Positions 20,032 through 34,491 of a stretch of DNA of 49,430 nt are shown in pieces. The stretch comes from Colwellia hornerae. GTDB lineage: Bacteria; Pseudomonadota; Gammaproteobacteria; Enterobacterales; Alteromonadaceae. The notes beneath the pieces were generated by a model. It saw only the letters and a program-made list of their open reading frames with translations. It had not been told where the DNA came from and did not search any database. Each line of letters begins with the position of its first letter. Position 1 is the first letter of the stretch. The translations under genes and the position numbers were made by a program. The DNA is taken from NCBI RefSeq assembly GCF_007954355.1, contig NZ_VOLR01000028.1:1-49430 (forward strand), written 5' to 3'.

Positions 20032-21134
20032 ATGAAGTTTTCATTAAATAGGGAATTATTACTGAAACCGCTTTTATTGGTTTCTGGTGCCGTAGAACGT
20101 AAAAGTACATTACCTATTCTTGGTAATATTCTTTTGGATATAAGTGGGCAGTCACTTACGTTAACAGCCACTGATTTAGAGCTTGAAATGGTATCTAGTA
20201 CGCAAATAGATAACCAAGGTGAAGATGGTAAAATTACTATTCCAGCCCGCAAGCTTCTCGATATTTGTAAAAGTTTACCTGAAGATTCAATGTTATCTTT
20301 TGAATCGAATAATGAAGCAATAATTATCAGTACCGGTAGAAGTAAATATTCTTTAGCAACGCTACCTGCCGCTGACTTTCCTAATATAGAAGAGTGGAAG
20401 GGCGATGTTGAATTTCAAATATTTAAATCTGACTTGCTTCGTTTAATAGAAAGTACTCATTTTTCTATGGCAAATCAAGATGTTAGATATTATCTTAATG
20501 GTATGTCTATAGAAACTGAAGGTAACGAGATTCGTTCGGTTGCTACTGATGGGCATCGTTTAGCGATTTGTAAAATTTCATCTAATGGCCTGACGTTGCC
20601 ATCAAGACAAGTGATTGTGCCTCGCAAAGGTATATTAGAGATTATTCGTTTACTTGACCCAGTCGAAGAGAACGTACAAGTTTTTCTTGGTTCTAATCAC
20701 ATTCGTATTATTGATAGTGAATTCTCATTCACCAGTAAATTAGTCGATGGTCGATTCCCAGATTACCGTCGTGTACTACCGCGTAATGGTGATAAAGTAC
20801 TCAACACCAGTAAAGACAATTTACGACAACTTCTATCACGTGCCTCTATATTATCAAATGATAAATTTAAAGGTGTGCGTTTAAATTTTTCTAAGCATGA
20901 ACTAAAAATTACTGCCAATAATCCTGAACAGGAACAAGCAGAGGAAGTTTTAGAAATTGACTTTCCTTATGATGAAGTCGAGATCGGTTTCAACGTAAAT
21001 TATGTGCTCGATGTGTTGAACGCGATAAAAGAACCTGAGGTTAAATTTACTTTAGCCGATGCAAATAGTAGTGTAGTTATAGAAGGCGCTGAGAGTAACG
21101 AAGCTATTTATGTTGTTATGCCAATGCGCTTGTA

Positions 21135-21135
<1 letters not shown>
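20032..21135 (+). CDS. dnaN: DNA polymerase III beta sliding clamp DnaN
   Basis: DnaN is the ring-shaped processivity clamp that holds polymerase III on DNA and recruits many repair proteins. It is 367 aa, close to the usual 366, with three similar clamp folds of about 120 residues. It begins MKFSLNRELLLKPLLLVSGAVERK and ends with the characteristic YVVMPMRL. It is 43 bp after dnaA. Its TAA stop shares one base with the recF ATG (TAATG), so translation of the two is coupled. Confidence 0.98.
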
Positions 21136-24678
<3,543 letters not shown>

Positions 24679-24702
24679 ATAAGCTCGCTAAGTTAAAATT
24701 AT

Positions 24703-24735
24703 AAATGCCCGGACATCAAATCTGGGCATTTTAAC
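24703..24735 (+). terminator. Terminator after gyrB
   Basis: An 11-bp stem AAATGCCCGGA (24703-24713) / TCTGGGCATTT (24721-24731) with one G-U pair and a 7-nt loop. The T tail is short. The rest of the 210-bp gap before glyQ is AT-rich. TATACT near 24820 could be a -10 for glyQ, but its -35 is poor. Confidence 0.75.
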
Positions 24736-24888
24736 ATTCTGCAATACGGTAATAGCTAAAGTAAATTGATTGCTGAGTAAAATTCAAAGTTTGTTAACTT
24801 GTTACTAGGTTAATAATAAGTCAATCGGTATACTTAATCTCATTAGCCGTTATCGGTAAAACTAACACGAATAATGAATCGGAAAATT

Positions 24889-25812
24889 ATGAGTACGTTC
24901 AATATAAAAACATTTCAAGGATTAATCTTTCAGCTACAAGACTACTGGTCTCGCCAAGGTTGTGTCATCGTACAACCGCTTGATCTTGAAGTAGGCGCTG
25001 GTACCTTTCACCCAATGACATTTTTACGTTCTATCGGCCCTGAGCCGATGAGTAGTGCTTATGTTCAGCCTTGTCGCCGTCCTACCGATGGTCGTTATGG
25101 TGAAAACCCGAATCGTTTACAACATTACTATCAATTCCAAGTGATGTTAAAACCTTCGCCAAAAAACATTCAAGAATTGTACTTAAATTCTTTAAAAGAG
25201 CTGGGCATTGACCCACTTGTTCATGATATCCGCTTTGTTGAAGATAACTGGGAATCACCGACGCTAGGCGCCTGGGGATTAGGATGGGAGATTTGGTTAA
25301 ACGGTATGGAAGTATCACAATTTACTTACTTCCAACAAGTTGGTGGTTTAGAGTGTACCCCAGTCACAGGTGAAATAACCTATGGCTTAGAACGTTTAGC
25401 TATGTATATTCAAAATGTGGATAGTATCTATGACCTAGTATGGGCTGATGGCCCAATGGGCACTGTACTATACGGTGATGTTTTTCATCAAAATGAGGTT
25501 GAACAATCAACGTATAATTTTGAGCATGCTGATGTAGAAGCATTATTTAATACCTTTGATCAATGTGAAAAAGACAGCCAGAAATTAATTGCAGCAGGCT
25601 TAGCCTTACCGGCCTATGAGCAAGTAATGAAAGCTTCTCACGCTTTTAACCTGCTAGACGCTCGTCACGCTATTTCAGTGACCGAACGACAACGTTATAT
25701 ACTAAGAGTTAGAACATTATCAAAAGCTTGTGCGCAGGCTTATTACGATAAGCGTGAAGAATTAGGTTTTCCTCTTTGTAAGAATAATAATACTGCTGGT
25801 GGGAAATCATAA
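24889..25812 (+). CDS. glyQ: Glycine--tRNA ligase alpha subunit GlyQ
   Basis: GlyQ is the catalytic subunit of the bacterial alpha2beta2 glycyl-tRNA synthetase. I choose the second ATG (24889, [20 protein letters not shown], 307 aa), because alignment with known GlyQ begins there and the first ATG (24874) only adds MNRKI. Class II signature regions include [40 protein letters not shown] (from about residue 55) and [10 protein letters not shown]. Its stop overlaps the glyS start by one base (TAATG). Confidence 0.97.
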   Translation: MSTFNIKTFQGLIFQLQDYWSRQGCVIVQPLDLEVGAGTFHPMTFLRSIGPEPMSSAYVQPCRRPTDGRYGENPNRLQHYYQFQVMLKPSPKNIQELYLNSLKELGIDPLVHDIRFVEDNWESPTLGAWGLGWEIWLNGMEVSQFTYFQQVGGLECTPVTGEITYGLERLAMYIQNVDSIYDLVWADGPMGTVLYGDVFHQNEVEQSTYNFEHADVEALFNTFDQCEKDSQKLIAAGLALPAYEQVMKASHAFNLLDARHAISVTERQRYILRVRTLSKACAQAYYDKREELGFPLCKNNNTAGGKS

Positions 25813-27878
25813 TGAACACAGAAACACTATTAATAGAGCTGGGTACCGAAGAATTACCGCCGAAATCATTGAAAAACCTTGCGGTTACTTTTTATCAGCA
25901 AATAAAAGATCAATTAGACAATGCCGGTTTAGCTTACCAAGATATTAAATGGTTTGCTACGCCACGACGTTTAGCCGTTACAGTAAGCCAGTTAGTTGAT
26001 AAACAAGCCGACAAAGAAATTGAAAAACGTGGTCCTGCCGTTGATGTAGCATTTGATGCTAACGGTGAGCCAAGTAAAGCCGCTCAAGGTTGGGCCCGTT
26101 CAAATGGTATCAGTGTTGAAGAAGCGCAGCGTTTAAAGACTGACAAAGGTGAATGGCTATTACATCGTGCTACACAAACAGGAAAAACGGTTGCAGACCT
26201 AATTCCCGCTATGGTAAACGTTGCAGTAAGTAAATTACCTATCCCTAAACCTATGCGTTGGGGAAGTACTCGTACCCAGTTTATTCGTCCTGTGCATACC
26301 TTGACCATAATGTTTGGCGCAGAAGTGATTGCCGGTGAAACTTTAGATGTAAGTTCAAGTAATGTGGTTACGGGTCACCGCTTTCATCATGAGGGCCTCG
26401 TTACTTTAGCCCATGCCGATGAATACGAAGAAAAGTTAACCGCCGCATTTGTACAAGTTGACTACCAACAGCGACAAGCATTAATCTTGGCAGAAATTAA
26501 TAAAGCCGCTGAGCAATTAGACGGTGTTGCGTTAATCGATGACGAGCTATTAGAAGAAGTTACCGGTTTAGTTGAATGGCCCGTGATATTAATCGGGAGT
26601 TTTGATAAAGCCTTTTTAGACGTTCCTGCTGAACCACTTATTTATTCAATGAAAGATCATCAAAAATACTTCCCGGTAAATGATAAAAATGGTCAGTTAT
26701 TGAATAAGTTTATTTTCGTGACCAACATTGAAAGTAAAGACCCTATTCAAGTGATTAAAGGTAATGAAAAAGTTATTCGTCCGCGTTTAGCGGATGCAGA
26801 ATTTTTCTTTAAAACAGATAAGAGCAAAACGTTAGCGTCACGCTTAGAAAGTTTATCATCGGTATTATTTGAGAAACAGTTAGGGACATTAAAAGAGAAG
26901 TCTGAACGTATTGCTTCATTAAGCGCTGTTATTGCTGGACAAATAGGTGAGAACACTGAGCAAGCAAAACGTGCCGGTTTACTCAGTAAAACTGATTTGA
27001 TGTCTGATATGGTTTTAGAGTTTCCTCAAGTACAAGGTACTATGGGAAAGTATTACGCTGAGAATGATGGTGAAGCACCTGAAGTTGCTCAAGCGCTAGA
27101 AGATCAATATCGTCCTCGTTATGCGGGTGATGCCTTACCTGAAGGTAATATTGGTTGTGCTGTTGCTATTGCAGATAAAATTGACAGTTTAGTGGGTATC
27201 TTTGGCATTAACCAACCACCTAAAGGTGATAAAGACCCATTTGCTTTGCGTCGTGCGGCAATTGGTTTGATTCGAATTATTATAGAAAAGAAATTGCCAT
27301 TAGATATCAATAACTTAATAAAAGAAAGTGTTGATTTATACGGTGATAAACTTGCAAATGAAAACGTTAATAGCCAAGTTGTTGACTTTGTTTTAGGTAG
27401 ATTCAGAGCCTATTACCAAGAGCAAGGTATATCAGTTGACGTTATTTTAGCGGTATTAGCCAATGCGCCTACTGAACCTTTAGACTTTGAAAAGCGTATT
27501 AAAGCGGTAAGCCATTTTAAATCATTAGAACAAGCAGCAACATTAGCTGCCGCGAATAAACGTGTTGGTAATATTTTAGCAAAATTTAACGGTGAACTTT
27601 ACCCAACGTTTAAAGCTGACTTAGCCATTGAAACGCAAGAAAAAGCGTTAGCTAAAGCATTTAACGAAGTAAAAACGACCATAGCACCGATGATGTTAGC
27701 TAAAGATTACCAAGCTGCATTAACAGAGCTTGCTTGTTTAAAAGCACCGATAGATGACTTTTTTGATAATGTTATGGTGATGGCCGACGATGAAGCGATT
27801 AAAACCAATCGTTTAACGCTGTTAAATGAGATTAGAAATAGTTTCTTTGCTATTGCTGATGTTGCACTTTTACAATAG
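25812..27878 (+). CDS. glyS: Glycine--tRNA ligase beta subunit GlyS
   Basis: GlyS is the tRNA-binding subunit of glycyl-tRNA synthetase. The 688-aa length is typical. It starts [20 protein letters not shown], the conserved beta-subunit N terminus, and contains KDPFALRRAAIGLIRII, an HD-like and anticodon-binding C-terminal region and the ending RNSFFAIADVALLQ. It is coupled to glyQ through the TAATG overlap. A terminator overlapping the tusA stop codon ends the transcript. Confidence 0.98.
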   Translation: MNTETLLIELGTEELPPKSLKNLAVTFYQQIKDQLDNAGLAYQDIKWFATPRRLAVTVSQLVDKQADKEIEKRGPAVDVAFDANGEPSKAAQGWARSNGISVEEAQRLKTDKGEWLLHRATQTGKTVADLIPAMVNVAVSKLPIPKPMRWGSTRTQFIRPVHTLTIMFGAEVIAGETLDVSSSNVVTGHRFHHEGLVTLAHADEYEEKLTAAFVQVDYQQRQALILAEINKAAEQLDGVALIDDELLEEVTGLVEWPVILIGSFDKAFLDVPAEPLIYSMKDHQKYFPVNDKNGQLLNKFIFVTNIESKDPIQVIKGNEKVIRPRLADAEFFFKTDKSKTLASRLESLSSVLFEKQLGTLKEKSERIASLSAVIAGQIGENTEQAKRAGLLSKTDLMSDMVLEFPQVQGTMGKYYAENDGEAPEVAQALEDQYRPRYAGDALPEGNIGCAVAIADKIDSLVGIFGINQPPKGDKDPFALRRAAIGLIRIIIEKKLPLDINNLIKESVDLYGDKLANENVNSQVVDFVLGRFRAYYQEQGISVDVILAVLANAPTEPLDFEKRIKAVSHFKSLEQAATLAAANKRVGNILAKFNGELYPTFKADLAIETQEKALAKAFNEVKTTIAPMMLAKDYQAALTELACLKAPIDDFFDNVMVMADDEAIKTNRLTLLNEIRNSFFAIADVALLQ

Positions 27879-27925
27879 GTAAGTGTTAGTCGTAACGACG
27901 CTTAGTGAGTAGTGCTAAATATTTA

Positions 27926-27956
27926 AAAAGGGAAAGTGTTAAGCTTTCCCTTTTTT
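27926..27956. terminator. Bidirectional terminator between glyS and tusA
   Basis: The 11-bp perfect stem AAAAGGGAAAG (27926-27936) / CTTTCCCTTTT (27944-27954) has loop TGTTAAG. T-rich tails are present on both strands. The 3' half encodes the last codons of tusA on the other strand, so one hairpin serves both convergent genes. Confidence 0.88.
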
Positions 27957-28199
27957 GATCAAATAGAGAAAAGGTTTTTCGCTAGTTTGTTGGGCGATGA
28001 GTTCGTGATCCATAAAACGACAAAAGCTTGGAATATCTCGTGTTGTTGAAGGATCGTCTGCTGTGATTAATAAAGTCTCATGGACTGAAATTTTTCGAAT
28101 TGACTTTCTAACCATCATTACCGGCTCTGGGCAACGTAATCCAATAGCATCTAGTAAGTGATCGGCATTTTTGAAAACATCTTCAGGGTTATTATTCAT
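27939..28199 (-). CDS. tusA: Sulfur carrier protein TusA
   Basis: TusA carries persulfide sulfur from IscS to the TusBCD/TusE relay for 2-thiouridine at tRNA U34, the same base modified by MnmE/MnmG encoded in this window. I choose the start [16 protein letters not shown] at 28199 (86 aa); upstream residues to 28241 do not resemble the family. The active-site cysteine is Cys23 in [13 protein letters not shown], and the conserved [16 protein letters not shown] follows. No good ribosome binding site is visible for either start. Confidence 0.94.
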   Translation of the reverse strand: MNNNPEDVFKNADHLLDAIGLRCPEPVMMVRKSIRKISVHETLLITADDPSTTRDIPSFCRFMDHELIAQQTSEKPFLYLIKKGKA

Positions 28200-28521
28200 G
28201 GTGATATACAAAGGAGATAATCGATAAGGCAATGTTAGCAAAAAAAAACAAAGCAGGGTATCAAGACTAAATTTTATTTACAAAAGCCAAGACAACATCA
28301 CGTAAATGTAAAGTTAATCGTCAATTTATCAATGCTTAATATCAACAAGCAGAGCATGCTAATTTTACTTGCTTTGTTTGTCGATGCGTGAAAAATTAAG
28401 GGTATGCTGATAACTACAGTCATTACGCTATAGTTGCAGGTTTAAACAGAAAATATTCTCAGCTAGATCGGGTCAATTAACCTCCCAAAGTAGTAATTTC
28501 TCTTATAAGTAAGGTAACAAC
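28200..28521. other. Intergenic region between divergent tusA and slt
   Basis: I find no gene in these 322 bp. It must hold promoters for tusA (minus) and slt (plus). A possible plus-strand TTGTCG/TATGCT pair near 28370-28400 has a 19-bp spacer and is weak. AAGGTA precedes the slt start. Confidence 0.4.
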
Positions 28522-30441
28522 ATGTTTCGTTTAATATTTTCAGTGTTGATAATTTTCTCACTTTTCCTATCGAGTTTAATCAGTACAACAACATCTGCAA
28601 ATCAAACCAGTATTCGTCAAGCATTTCAAGAAGCGGAAAAGTACGTTTGGCAACCTAATTCTTCACATTATCAAACCTTGTATCAGCAATTACATTATTA
28701 CCCTTTGCAACCTTACTTAGATCAACAACGATTAATGCATGGTATGAAAATGTCGTATACCGCAGAAATTAGTCAGTTTCTTGAGAAATACCGAGGTTCA
28801 CCACTCGATTGGCCACTGCGAAAAAAATGGCTAAGCTATTTAGCCAAACGAGATAACGCATTATTATTTCAAAATTTTTTTAAACCAACTTCAGATGTTG
28901 AATTGACCTGCCAGTATTATCGTTATCAATTAAAATCAGGCGTGGCAGCATCAAAAATATTACCTAAGATCACCAAGCTATGGGTGGTGGGAAAGTCTCA
29001 GCCGAAAGTATGTGACCCACTCTTTACTCTTTGGCAAAAAGCAGGTTACAGAACAGATGAACGTATATGGCAACGTATAGCATTGGCTGCAGATGGCGGC
29101 AAACATACCTTAATTCCTTATTTAACCCAACTTCTACCAGAAAAAGAGCAGTATCTAGGCACCTTATGGCATAAAGTTCGACGTGATCCTGCTTACATTA
29201 GCAATATGAAACGTTTTCCACAAAAATCTGTTAAAGAAGCCGCTATTGCCGCCTATGGTTTAAAACGTTTAATTTGGCGTAACCCTGAAAAAGCGTTAAA
29301 TACTTATAGTAAAGCTATAGAAGTATTACCTTTTTCAGAATCACAACAACAGCAAATTGTTTTAAAATTCGCTATCGCGTTAGCCAGTAAAAATCATAAA
29401 GGCTCAGCGTTATGGTTGGCAAAGGTCGATGAAAAACTACAGTCGACAAATATTGTACAATGGAGAATGGCTGATTTACTGAGAGAGCAAGATTGGCCAG
29501 CCATAAAAGCTGATTTAAAAGCACTACCTGAAACATTACACAAGAAAAACCAATGGCGCTACTGGTACGGTCGCAGTTTACTTGAAACAGGAGAGACAGC
29601 GCTAGGGCATGAGGTGTTAAGTGAATTAGCAAATAAACGTCATTACTATGGGTTCCTTGCCGCAAGCGCTATTCAGCAAAGCGTTAATTTACAAAATAAT
29701 CCATTAGCTATTAGCCTTGCTGAAAAGGTCGCTTTGTTGAAAAACCCAGCGGCGAAAAGAGCTTTTGAGTTTTTTCATATAGGACGTTTTCATCAAGCTC
29801 GACGTGAATGGAACTTTTGGTTGTCACAGTTGAACGATCGAGAAAAATTGGCAGCATCAAGAATTGCTTATGAAGCACAATGGTTTGACCGTGCTATTTT
29901 TACCTTATCTAATGTCGGTTATTTAGATGATGTTGATTTACGCTTCCCATTAGCCTTTGCTGATGAAATAACGCATTCAGCCGGAATATACAAAATAAAT
30001 CCTGCTTGGGCATTTGCGATAGCGCGCAGAGAGAGCTCATTTATGGCTGACGCTAACTCACCTGCAGGTGCAAAGGGGTTAATGCAAGTTATGCCTGCAA
30101 CGGCTAAACATTTACAAAAGCGTAAAGTGACTAACAAGCGTTTGATGAATGCGAAAGATAATATAAAACTAGGCACAAAGTATTTAAAACGTTTGCTTGA
30201 CCGACATGATGGTAATCAAGTACTAGCAACAGCCGCTTATAATGCCGGTCCGTATCGGGTTAGGAGTTGGTTAAAAGGATTAAAGCCTATGCCAGCCGAC
30301 ATTTGGATTGAGACTATTCCTTATAAAGAAACACGTGAATATGTGAAAAGTGTTATGGCCTATCAAGAAATATATCAAATAAAAGTAGGGCAAGAAGCAT
30401 CACTATTTGATCAGATATTTAGCATGAGTATTGCTCAGTAA
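28522..30441 (+). CDS. slt: Soluble lytic murein transglycosylase Slt
   Basis: Slt is a periplasmic enzyme that cleaves peptidoglycan between MurNAc and GlcNAc, forming 1,6-anhydro ends. The 639-aa protein has an N-terminal signal peptide (FRLIFSVLIIFSLFLSSLIS, cleavage likely after TSA near residue 27). A long alpha-superhelical U domain (about 30-460) follows, then the lysozyme-like C domain. The catalytic glutamate is Glu504 in AFAIARRESSFMADANSPAG, followed by the family motif GLMQVMPATAKHL and the AAYNAGPYRVRSWL segment. Length and domain order match E. coli Slt70. Confidence 0.96.
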   Translation: MFRLIFSVLIIFSLFLSSLISTTTSANQTSIRQAFQEAEKYVWQPNSSHYQTLYQQLHYYPLQPYLDQQRLMHGMKMSYTAEISQFLEKYRGSPLDWPLRKKWLSYLAKRDNALLFQNFFKPTSDVELTCQYYRYQLKSGVAASKILPKITKLWVVGKSQPKVCDPLFTLWQKAGYRTDERIWQRIALAADGGKHTLIPYLTQLLPEKEQYLGTLWHKVRRDPAYISNMKRFPQKSVKEAAIAAYGLKRLIWRNPEKALNTYSKAIEVLPFSESQQQQIVLKFAIALASKNHKGSALWLAKVDEKLQSTNIVQWRMADLLREQDWPAIKADLKALPETLHKKNQWRYWYGRSLLETGETALGHEVLSELANKRHYYGFLAASAIQQSVNLQNNPLAISLAEKVALLKNPAAKRAFEFFHIGRFHQARREWNFWLSQLNDREKLAASRIAYEAQWFDRAIFTLSNVGYLDDVDLRFPLAFADEITHSAGIYKINPAWAFAIARRESSFMADANSPAGAKGLMQVMPATAKHLQKRKVTNKRLMNAKDNIKLGTKYLKRLLDRHDGNQVLATAAYNAGPYRVRSWLKGLKPMPADIWIETIPYKETREYVKSVMAYQEIYQIKVGQEASLFDQIFSMSIAQ

Positions 30442-30464
30442 ATTAATAATTTAGCAGAGTGTGA

Positions 30465-31817
<1,353 letters not shown>

Positions 31818-31847
31818 AACTGATATTATTCCCTAGACCTTAAAACT

Positions 31848-32462
31848 ATGGCTAAACCATACCAAATAGCGGCTAACAATGTTGTCGATGAAACCATTGT
31901 TAGCCGTAGTCGTTTTATTTGCTTTATTTCGCCATGCTCTAGTCATGAAGAAGCGAAACAACAGTTAAAAAAATGTCAGCAATTACATCCTCAAGCAAGC
32001 CACCATTGTTATGCTTTTCTTACCGGACGACCCGAAGATAGCCAAGGTTATGGCTTTTCTGATGATGGCGAACCCTCGGGTACTGCGGGTAGACCTATGC
32101 TATCTGTTTTACAAGGCAGTGACATTGGTGAATTATCTGCAATCGTTGTCCGTTATTTTGGTGGTACTAAGCTAGGCACTGGTGGATTACAACGCGCTTA
32201 TGGCGGTAGTGTCCGTCAAGCGCTACTCCTATTAGCAACCACCACTAAAGTGCCTATGGTAGAACAGCAATTAACTTGTGATTACGGACAAATAAACGAT
32301 GTCTTATATTTTGTAGAACAAGCGAAAGGTGAAATTATTCAACAAGACTTTGCGGCTCAAATAGCGTTAGTTATTGCTTTACCTGAAGCGCAATTAATAA
32401 AAGTTAAACAGCAACTACAAACGCTCTCTTCAGGGTTATTAAACCTTAGAGACAAGGATTAG
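31848..32462 (+). CDS. yigZ: IMPACT-family protein YigZ
   Basis: This is a 204-aa member of the UPF0029/IMPACT family. The N-terminal domain has the signature GYGFSDDGEPSGTAGRPML (from about residue 66) and VVRYFGGTKLGTGGLQRAYGG. The C-terminal domain is the DUF1949 ferredoxin-like fold. Function in bacteria is unclear; the eukaryotic homologue inhibits the Gcn2 kinase. It lies 30 bp after pepQ, the same order as in E. coli. Confidence 0.94.
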   Translation: MAKPYQIAANNVVDETIVSRSRFICFISPCSSHEEAKQQLKKCQQLHPQASHHCYAFLTGRPEDSQGYGFSDDGEPSGTAGRPMLSVLQGSDIGELSAIVVRYFGGTKLGTGGLQRAYGGSVRQALLLLATTTKVPMVEQQLTCDYGQINDVLYFVEQAKGEIIQQDFAAQIALVIALPEAQLIKVKQQLQTLSSGLLNLRDKD

Positions 32463-32491
32463 ACTGTAGAACCAGCGAAAAGGACAATATT

Positions 32492-32851
32492 ATGCCGCAT
32501 TGTATTATCGAATACTCACAAGAATTGAACGAAACATTAACAGTTAAAGCGCTTATGTCTGCGGTTTTTCTTGCTGCAACAGAGTCGACACTATTTTCTC
32601 CTTCAGACATTAAAATTAGAGCAATGGCTTTTAACGATTTTTACGCACAAACGCCAAATGGCGTTCACAATAACCCGCAACGATTTATTCATGTCTGCTG
32701 TAAAATTTTATCGGGTCGAACTGGAAAACAAAGGCAACAACTTTCACAATTAGTGCTAGAACACCTTAATCGTTTTGCCATTCAATCCGTTTCAATCAGT
32801 GTTGAAATAGTTGATATCGAGCGAGATTCTTATAATAAATGTGTCAGCTGA
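32492..32851 (+). CDS. 5-carboxymethyl-2-hydroxymuconate delta-isomerase family protein
   Basis: This 119-aa protein is of the CHMI/HpcD family (tautomerase superfamily). It starts MPHCIIEYSQEL, giving the conserved N-terminal proline (Pro2 after Met removal) that acts as general base, and later has FIHVCCKILSGRTGKQRQQLSQLVLEHL. The classical role is isomerisation in homoprotocatechuate meta-cleavage, but no other gene of that pathway is nearby. A ribosome binding site AAAGGA is present. It sits 29 bp after yigZ, between yigZ and trkH, which adjoin each other in E. coli. The substrate in this organism is therefore uncertain. Confidence 0.85.
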   Translation: MPHCIIEYSQELNETLTVKALMSAVFLAATESTLFSPSDIKIRAMAFNDFYAQTPNGVHNNPQRFIHVCCKILSGRTGKQRQQLSQLVLEHLNRFAIQSVSISVEIVDIERDSYNKCVS

Positions 32852-32958
32852 ATAAATTAAAGACGAAATAGGCGATTTAAAGTCGCAGTGTTGATCTTTA
32901 TGCTTTATCATCAAAAAACATGTGGTCGATGACTTTACTGAATAATAAAAATTAACTC

Positions 32959-34410
32959 GTGCAAATAAAAAATATCATTCGAATTCTTGGCTTGTTGGTT
33001 GCTCTGTTGAGTGTGACCATGCTGCCGCCTGCTTTAATTGCACTATTATATCGTGATGGTGGTGGTGTTTCCTTTCTTACGGCATTCCTGTTTTGCTTAT
33101 TTGCCGGTTTACTTGCTTGGTATCCTTTTAAAAATGAAAAAAGTGACTTGCGTGCACGTGAAGGCTTTTTAATTGTCGTTTTATTCTGGGTGGTACTGGC
33201 GAGTTTCTCTGCCGTGCCGCTTCTGCTCTTAGATAACCCCAATTTATCCATTGCCGATGCTTTTTTCGAATCCTTTTCTGGATTGACAACTACCGGGGCT
33301 ACCATTCTAAAAGAGATTGATGGTTTACCGCACGCTGTGCTTTGGTATCGCCAGCAATTACAGTGGCTTGGCGGTATGGGAATTATAGTATTAGCCGTGG
33401 CGGTTTTGCCTATGTTAGGTATTGGTGGTATGCAGCTTTATCGCGCTGAAACACCAGGGCCGGTTAAAGATTCAAAGATGACACCTCGTATTGCCGATAC
33501 AGCCAAACATCTGTGGTATATTTATTTATTTTTAACCATTGCCTGTGCGATTAGTTATTGGGGAGCAGGTATGTCTGCTTTTGATGCTATTTGTCATGCA
33601 TTCTCAACGATTGCTATTGGTGGTTACTCTACGCATACCGACAGTATGGGTTACTTTAATAGCCCCGCAATTAATTTTGTTTGTGTCTTTTTCTTACTCA
33701 TCGCCGGAGTGAATTTTGCGCTGCATTTTGCGGTACTGCACAGCCGGTCGTTAAAAAATTATTTCTTTGATCCTGAGTTTAAAGTCTTTATTGCTATTCA
33801 GTTTGTTTTAACGCTAATTTGTTTAGTTGTGCTATTAGCAACGGGCACCTATGAAGATGGTTTCGAAGCCTTCGATCAAGCCTTGTTCCAATCAGTCTCT
33901 ATTAGCACTACCGCAGGCTTTGCGACAACTAGCTTTGCCGATTGGCCAACGTTACTGCCGATACTTTTAATCTTTGCCAGCTTTATCGGTGGTTGTGCAG
34001 GTAGTACTGGTGGCGGCATGAAAGTTGTTAGAGTGGTACTGCTATACCTACAAGGTTTACGAGAATTAAACCGTTTAGTGCATCCCAAGGCTGTTTTTAC
34101 GATAAAATTAGGTCGTAAAGCTTTACCTGATCGTGTTGTTGAGGCTATTTGGGGCTTTTTCTCTGCTTATGCCGCGGTGTTTATCATTTGTATGTTGTTA
34201 CTGCTTGCCACAGGTATGGACGACATTACGGCTTTTACTGCGGTAGCTGCTTGTTTGAATAACTTAGGCCCGGGCTTAGGTGCTGTAGCGGCAAACTTTG
34301 CTGAGATCACCGATTTCAGTAAATGGGTATTAATTGTTGCTATGCTCTTTGGTCGCTTAGAAATATTTACTTTATTGGTACTCTTTACCCCAGGTTTTTG
34401 GCGCTCTTAG
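32959..34410 (+). CDS. trkH: Trk system potassium uptake protein TrkH
   Basis: TrkH is the K+-translocating membrane subunit of the Trk system. The 483-aa length equals the E. coli protein. Four M1-P-M2 repeats are present with filter-like motifs, for example SGLTTTGAT, STIAIGGYST, STTAGFATTSF and LNNLGPGLG, and the gating loop segment GGCAGSTGGGMKV. The start must be GTG at 32959: an in-frame stop lies two codons upstream, and the N terminus IKNIIRILGLLVALLSVTMLPPALIALLYRDG aligns with the family. No clear ribosome binding site is visible. It converges on trkA, which encodes its regulatory subunit. Confidence 0.97.
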   Translation: MQIKNIIRILGLLVALLSVTMLPPALIALLYRDGGGVSFLTAFLFCLFAGLLAWYPFKNEKSDLRAREGFLIVVLFWVVLASFSAVPLLLLDNPNLSIADAFFESFSGLTTTGATILKEIDGLPHAVLWYRQQLQWLGGMGIIVLAVAVLPMLGIGGMQLYRAETPGPVKDSKMTPRIADTAKHLWYIYLFLTIACAISYWGAGMSAFDAICHAFSTIAIGGYSTHTDSMGYFNSPAINFVCVFFLLIAGVNFALHFAVLHSRSLKNYFFDPEFKVFIAIQFVLTLICLVVLLATGTYEDGFEAFDQALFQSVSISTTAGFATTSFADWPTLLPILLIFASFIGGCAGSTGGGMKVVRVVLLYLQGLRELNRLVHPKAVFTIKLGRKALPDRVVEAIWGFFSAYAAVFIICMLLLLATGMDDITAFTAVAACLNNLGPGLGAVAANFAEITDFSKWVLIVAMLFGRLEIFTLLVLFTPGFWRS

Positions 34411-34441
34411 TCGTAAAGTATTATGGCGATAATAGACAATA

Positions 34442-34467
34442 AAAACCCCAGATTAATCTGGGGTTTT
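34442..34467. terminator. Bidirectional terminator between trkH and trkA
   Basis: A perfect 11-bp stem AAAACCCCAGA / TCTGGGGTTTT closes on the 4-nt loop TTAA, so the whole 26-bp element is a palindrome that works identically on both strands. It lies in the 81-bp gap between convergent genes. Confidence 0.92.
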
Positions 34468-34491
34468 AGTTTTTATGACCCTAACCTTAGC

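Noticed and set aside
24874-24888. Upstream ATG for glyQ
   Set aside because: It adds MNRKI only, with no ribosome binding site and no homology.
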